From: Cloeon dipterum
Lineage: Eukaryota; Arthropoda; Insecta; Ephemeroptera; Baetidae
Direction of reading: 5' to 3'
DNA length: 64,000 nucleotides
Assembly: GCF_949628265.1 (NCBI RefSeq)
Contig: NC_088790.1
Coordinates: 16,186,545 to 16,250,544 of the forward strand
Shown piece after piece: positions 60,314 to 64,000 of this stretch (its first letter is position 1; every line of letters begins with the position of its first letter). The translations under genes were made by a program, and so were the position numbers. The notes beneath the pieces were generated by a model. It saw only the letters and a program-made list of their open reading frames with translations. It was not told the DNA's origin and made no database searches.

Positions 60314-63300
60314 GTAAGCATTTTTGATCCCCTAAATCGCGTGCCACAAAATAACCGTGTATGAAAATTTTTGGCGGAACTCTTTCTTTTGTAATATAAT
60401 ATAGGATTTCAAATAAGGACACAGTCCTCACCCAGTTGAAAAGCATGCTAACTTTGGCAGCCTCTTCTCTCAAAAATTTCAACTTGAATTCCAAAGCAAC
60501 AATGATTTTTCAGGATTTCACAGTGTCAATAATTCATTTAAATGTTATTTCCTTGGCGATATTACTCACTTATTAAGCGAATTATATATAATAATAACAT
60601 CTTCAGAGAAATGGATGAAATCAAAAGAATTCGGCGGAAATATTTGGATAGAAAACATTTCAAAGCACATTCATTCCATAATATTGCCGCTGTTTGAGCA
60701 TGTCAGCGCTGCGAGAGGCAGGTGGGCAAATTGCTCGACTCGCGTGTCCAACAGATATTTTCACTGTCGATTATAAACAACCAAATGTTTTCCTCATTTT
60801 TTGGATTTCAAAGGCCATAATATTTTAACATGTAAGAAAATTTATGGAATGTGCTTTGAAATGTTTTCTATCCAAATATTTCCGTCGAATTCTTTTGATT
60901 CCATCCATTTTTCTAAAGATGTTATTCGGCTCCGTCCTTCAAAATTATACAAAGAATTATTATAGAAATCAGACTGATCAAACCTCAGTAGGTACAAAAT
61001 CTGCAAGCATGGAGGAGTTGGAAGACCCGTGTCCACCACTCCAGTTAGTTTCGTTCAGCTTGTCAGACGTTTTCGAGAATGAGAGTTTCAAATTCATTGA
61101 AAACACCATACCACTCTATATTCCACTCGAGTAAGTATTTTTTCCATTGAATTTAATATTGAATGAGTAAAATTAACCTTTATCACACACAGGCATCACA
61201 AAATGTCCGTCCTAGATTTTGAGAAGAGTTACGACGCCTGTTGGAGACGCGCAGCTTACTTTTTAATCTGCAACAAGGGACATGGATTTCCGATGTGGAA
61301 AAAGCTAGAAGAACAAATTAAAGCAATGGATGAAACTAACCTATGCCGCCCTTACTATTCAAAAGAATTGCTCGATACTTTAACCTCGGTTAGAGCATTT
61401 TATTTAATTTTAATACGAATTCTTAAAATATTTCAATTTAAAGGATCTATTTCATGAAGGCGAAAAAGACTTTCCGGGCATTCGGCGGAATTTCCTTTTA
61501 GAGCCCTGGGTGCAAGTCCAGCTTCCGTTTCAGCCAGTGTTGCTCCATCAGTGGGTCGCTGAAGTGACATCCCAACTTTTATCGTTCGAGTGGACGATGT
61601 CTCAGTTTTACATCTTTCCTGTTCCGGCCAAGATCATGCCAAAAGTGGAAGCACTTCATGAAATGCTCAAGTCGACCCAACAAAGTGTCGGATTTCTGTT
61701 CGATTATTTACAAGTACAAATCAAAACTGATACCGATATTTACATCGGAAATATTAAACTCCTCTCAGAGAATTTGAGCAAAGTGTTGGAATTCCTAGAA
61801 TTTTGGACACCATCGAATGGAATTCAGTACATTCTAACTTTAAGATCATATTTAGTAAGAAACGTGGGTGAGGATGCAGACGATAACAATAAGAGGCTAG
61901 AAAAAGGATCAATGCCGCTGAGCGAAAGGAATTTCATATACAATCCGGCATTCTGGAGACAAACTGGAAGCCACCTAACACTTTTTGGCGACTCTAGAGA
62001 AAAACTGGTTGGAGAAAAGCTTTTCCGCTCCAAGGTCTCCTCGGATGAAAACTCAAAAGGGTTTAAGTATAATCTGTACAACTTGAAGGAAAAATTGGAG
62101 ATTCAGATTTATGATGATTTGATCGATTTCAACTACCTACAAAATTTAAAGGCAAATGCTTCCATTGAAGGAGCTTTAAAGGAGTTAAACAAAGCCTTTG
62201 GTGAGAATCATTTAACTAAAGCCACTTCTCTCTATACCTAATATATATTTATAACAATTTTTGCAGATTCAGTGCTGGATATACATACTGAACTAGGAGT
62301 ATTCTATCCGCACATGTTCAAGCAATCTCTTATTGAACTTTATAGTTCTAAATTGAAACTGATCCACATGCTGAAACAGGATGCCAAAAATGTTCGCAAC
62401 ATCCCTGCTGAAGACCGCGGGGTTGAAGAAAGTCCCATGACATTTGATTTTTCTGAACCTTTCGATCTGCTGAAGACAGCCATTAAAATTAGAAAAGAGG
62501 TTGAAGGTTCCCTCAGAGATGAAGAATCCCATATTTGGCAAAAATTTATCATGGAAAAACACAAGTCGAGCGAGGAATTTTTCTCGCAAGCTTGTGACCG
62601 ATTGAGCTCCAACGAAGCGGAACTTCCAAATAAGATTGCGATGATATTTCAGGTATTTGATATTATTAAAATGCATTTTCTAGGTCAATTTGATATTTAT
62701 GATTGCAGTTTAATTAGTTTTATATATAGGCTGAAATGAATGGGGTGTAACCTCATTAGGCAAATATACCATTTGTGCTGGTTTACTTCTCAAAATTGAC
62801 AAGAGTTGGATTCAATTCAAATTTAATTTTAATAAGGAAAAACCCATTTATTTTACATTGGGTAAATTTCACGCAGAAGCAAAATGAGAGACAAATTTTA
62901 AGCTATAATTTTTAGTCAGTGCAATTTTTATGGAAATCATAATACCACAATTGTTTTATTTATCTGGTTAATTTCATTTACAGAGTCGAATCAAGAAAAT
63001 CGTAATTGACAGCATATGTTACCACATGGGAATAAATGAATCGAATAGTGAGGGAAAACACAAGGTAGTGTTGAGAGATTGGCAAGTGGTCCAGTATCTA
63101 CTGCCGTGTTTCGTGGCTTTCTTTCTCGACATATATAGATTAGAACCCAATCAGGAAACGGACATGAAAAAGGAAAGGTATTTGAGGTTTGTGCACGAAC
63201 TTATTAAAACCTACGAAACCGACGGGATAAGCAAATCGGCCGCATTCCACCAAGAGGACGCCAAAAATAACATCCGCAAATATTGGCAAGCATGGCCCTT

Positions 63301-64000
63301 AGGAGATAGCAGCGATCTATTGTTTTTTATGAAGAATTTGCAATGTATGTGCTATCCGGATATTTTCCCTTTGGATGGTTCCTCCACCTTGGGATTTTTC
63401 TCACCATTTCTTGAAGCTCTGCAGAACAGCGAAACAATGCATCCAAACAACGAGCTTACTACATCAACTTGTCTGTATTGGAATTGGCTCCTGTGGGACT
63501 TTTACAATAGATTTTATCTTGCTTTAGGCCGATCCTATCCTGTTCCTTCTGCTTACGTACAATGCATCTCAATATACGGCGTCGAAATTTCAAACTTCAT
63601 TCGTACTATGCTTGTACAAGATAATGTTGTTTTTGACAACGTTCTGATATTCTTTTATGATAAAATGAACGAATCTGAGAAGACAGCGTGCTTGGAAAGA
63701 CTGAAGGAGATAAAGCAAAGTGAAACCAACTTAAATTTAGCAGAAGAGATAATCAACGAAATGAAAAGCCTTACTGAGCACCAAACGTGGAGCATTGCGT
63801 TTTACATGGCAATGCGTCTTTTCGAGAAACCGTCGGCAAAGCCTGAAAATGAAACGAAACAGGAAGCTAGCGATAAAAAGGCGTATTCCAGTAACGTGGA
63901 GAACACAGACCAGAACGCAATCAAGGCATTTTACCACTTCTATTTTTACGACAGCATGAAAGCCTCGTTTGAGTTCGCCAAGGAAATAGCACCCGCCTCT
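60105..64000 (+). CDS. Unrecognised large, probably helical protein (3' end outside window)
   Basis: Eight exons in phase give at least 973 aa with no stop before the window ends. The start is the first ATG of its frame (MISNVKVKCSF). No signal peptide, membrane span, zinc-binding Cys pattern or catalytic motif is visible. The composition is rich in Leu, Phe, Trp and charged residues, suggesting alpha-solenoid or helical-repeat architecture. Distinct stretches include FENESFKFIENTIPLYIPLE, KSYDACWRRAAYFLICNKG, FQPVLLHQWVAEVTSQLL and CLYWNWLLWDFYNRFYLALG. It is divergent from Nup37 across an interval with E2F-like sites. I do not recognise the family and will not guess a function. Exons 5-8 (61193 onward) are well supported by open frames and strong splice sites. 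Exons 2-4 lie around an inverted repeat and are less certain. Confidence 0.7.
60405..60522 (+). CDS. Unknown gene exon 2
   Basis: ISNKDTVLTQLKSMLTLAAS through MIFQDFT. The acceptor is AATATAG and the donor GTGTCA is weak. The phases 2 to 0 fit both neighbours. Confidence 0.5.
60593..60680 (+). repeat. Inverted repeat, left arm (overlaps exon 3)
   Basis: 88 nt pairing with 60843-60926. Four mismatches and one 4-nt indel, spacer 162 nt. The arm includes the acceptor region and the first two thirds of exon 3. Confidence 0.92.
60609..60721 (+). CDS. Unknown gene exon 3 (inside inverted repeat)
   Basis: KWMKSKEFGGNIWIENISKH through EHVSAARG. The donor CAG before GTGGGC is strong. Its first two thirds have an inverted copy at 60843-60926 in the following intron. 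Confidence 0.55.
60843..60926 (-). repeat. Inverted repeat, right arm (intronic)
   Basis: Reverse-complement copy of 60593-60680. On the minus strand it still reads KWMESKEFDGNIWIENISKH, showing recent or constrained duplication. Confidence 0.92.
61008..61130 (+). CDS. Unknown gene exon 4
   Basis: SMEELEDPCPPLQLVSFSL through IPLYIPLE. The donor GTAAGT is strong. The acceptor at CTGCAAG was chosen for phase and is weak, and the true 5' border may differ. Confidence 0.6.
61193..61388 (+). CDS. Unknown gene exon 5
   Basis: HHKMSVLDFEKSYDACWRR through LLDTLTS. Enters in phase 2 after ACACAG, leaves in phase 0 at GTTAGA. Confidence 0.85.
61444..62200 (+). CDS. Unknown gene exon 6
   Basis: 252 codons from DLFHEGEKDFPG to ELNKAF, leaving in phase 1 at GTGAGA. 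This is a long open frame with no competing frame. Confidence 0.9.
62267..62652 (+). CDS. Unknown gene exon 7
   Basis: DSVLDIHTELGVFYPHM through KIAMIFQ. Enters in phase 1, leaves in phase 0 at GTATTT. Confidence 0.9.
62653..62983 (+). other. Unknown gene intron 7
   Basis: 331 nt, AT-rich, ending TTTACAG. Confidence 0.8.
62984..64000 (+). CDS. Unknown gene exon 8, cut by window end
   Basis: 339 codons open to the last base of the window (SRIKKIVIDSICYHMG onward). Long uninterrupted frame, strong coding signal. The true end is outside. Confidence 0.9.

Noticed and set aside
60842..61039. Minus-strand frame repeating the text of unknown-gene exon 3
   Set aside because: It is the inverted duplicate, not a separate gene. 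It is reported as a repeat arm instead.

Overview
The window is nuclear DNA from an arthropod, most likely an insect. It is AT-rich, with genes split by introns that range from about 57 nt to several kb. It carries a phosphotransferase of the insect-expanded EcKinase/CHK-like family. It has no operons, no bacterial signals, no rRNA, no CRISPR array, and no transposase that I could find. I cannot name the species. A clear agrin gene argues against a Drosophila-like fly, because agrin is not known there.

Layout. (1) 1-23.6 kb: no gene I can support. AT-rich DNA alternates with GC-richer islands. It also holds a 100-bp (TC)n tract, a diverged duplicated non-coding block (18.9 and 19.6 kb) and one orphan TATA/initiator-like site. 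(2) 23.6-49.1 kb, plus strand: a complete agrin gene of 27 coding exons (about 1677 aa). The order is signal peptide, seven Kazal domains, a lustrin-type Cys module plus a CCPDGKTP module, two laminin-EGF, an eighth Kazal, an EB-like module, then EGF-LG1-EGF-EGF-LG2-EGF-LG3. (3) 50.3-54.2 kb, minus strand: a four-exon gene for a roughly 903-aa protein. A signal peptide is followed by a P-loop GTPase-like domain (GATGVGKST, DMPG, TKVD), a long helical middle and a Gly-rich/Cys-containing C-terminus. (4) 55.0-56.4 kb, minus: a two-exon EcKinase-like gene. (5) 56.8-59.4 kb, minus: nucleoporin Nup37, six coding exons. (6) 60.1 kb to the window end, plus: an unrecognised gene of at least eight exons (973 aa or more, truncated by the window). 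It is divergent from Nup37 across a roughly 0.7-kb interval holding two E2F-like sites.

How the genes relate. This is an ordinary eukaryotic neighbourhood, not a pathway cluster. Agrin is an extracellular-matrix heparan-sulfate proteoglycan, and Nup37 belongs to the Y-complex of the nuclear pore. EcKinase-like proteins are thought to phosphorylate small molecules such as ecdysteroids. The signal-peptide GTPase is the least explained protein.

Most interesting signals: a phase-compatible, 52-codon, very acidic candidate cassette exon lying exactly where vertebrate agrin has its functional z splice site in LG3; the secretory-type GTPase with about 11 N-glycosylation sequons; and an inverted duplication of an exon of the unknown gene into its own downstream intron, giving an 84-88 nt foldback. 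All exon borders were derived by hand from GT/AG sites and phase. The coding sums of agrin, the GTPase gene, the kinase and Nup37 all come out divisible by three.
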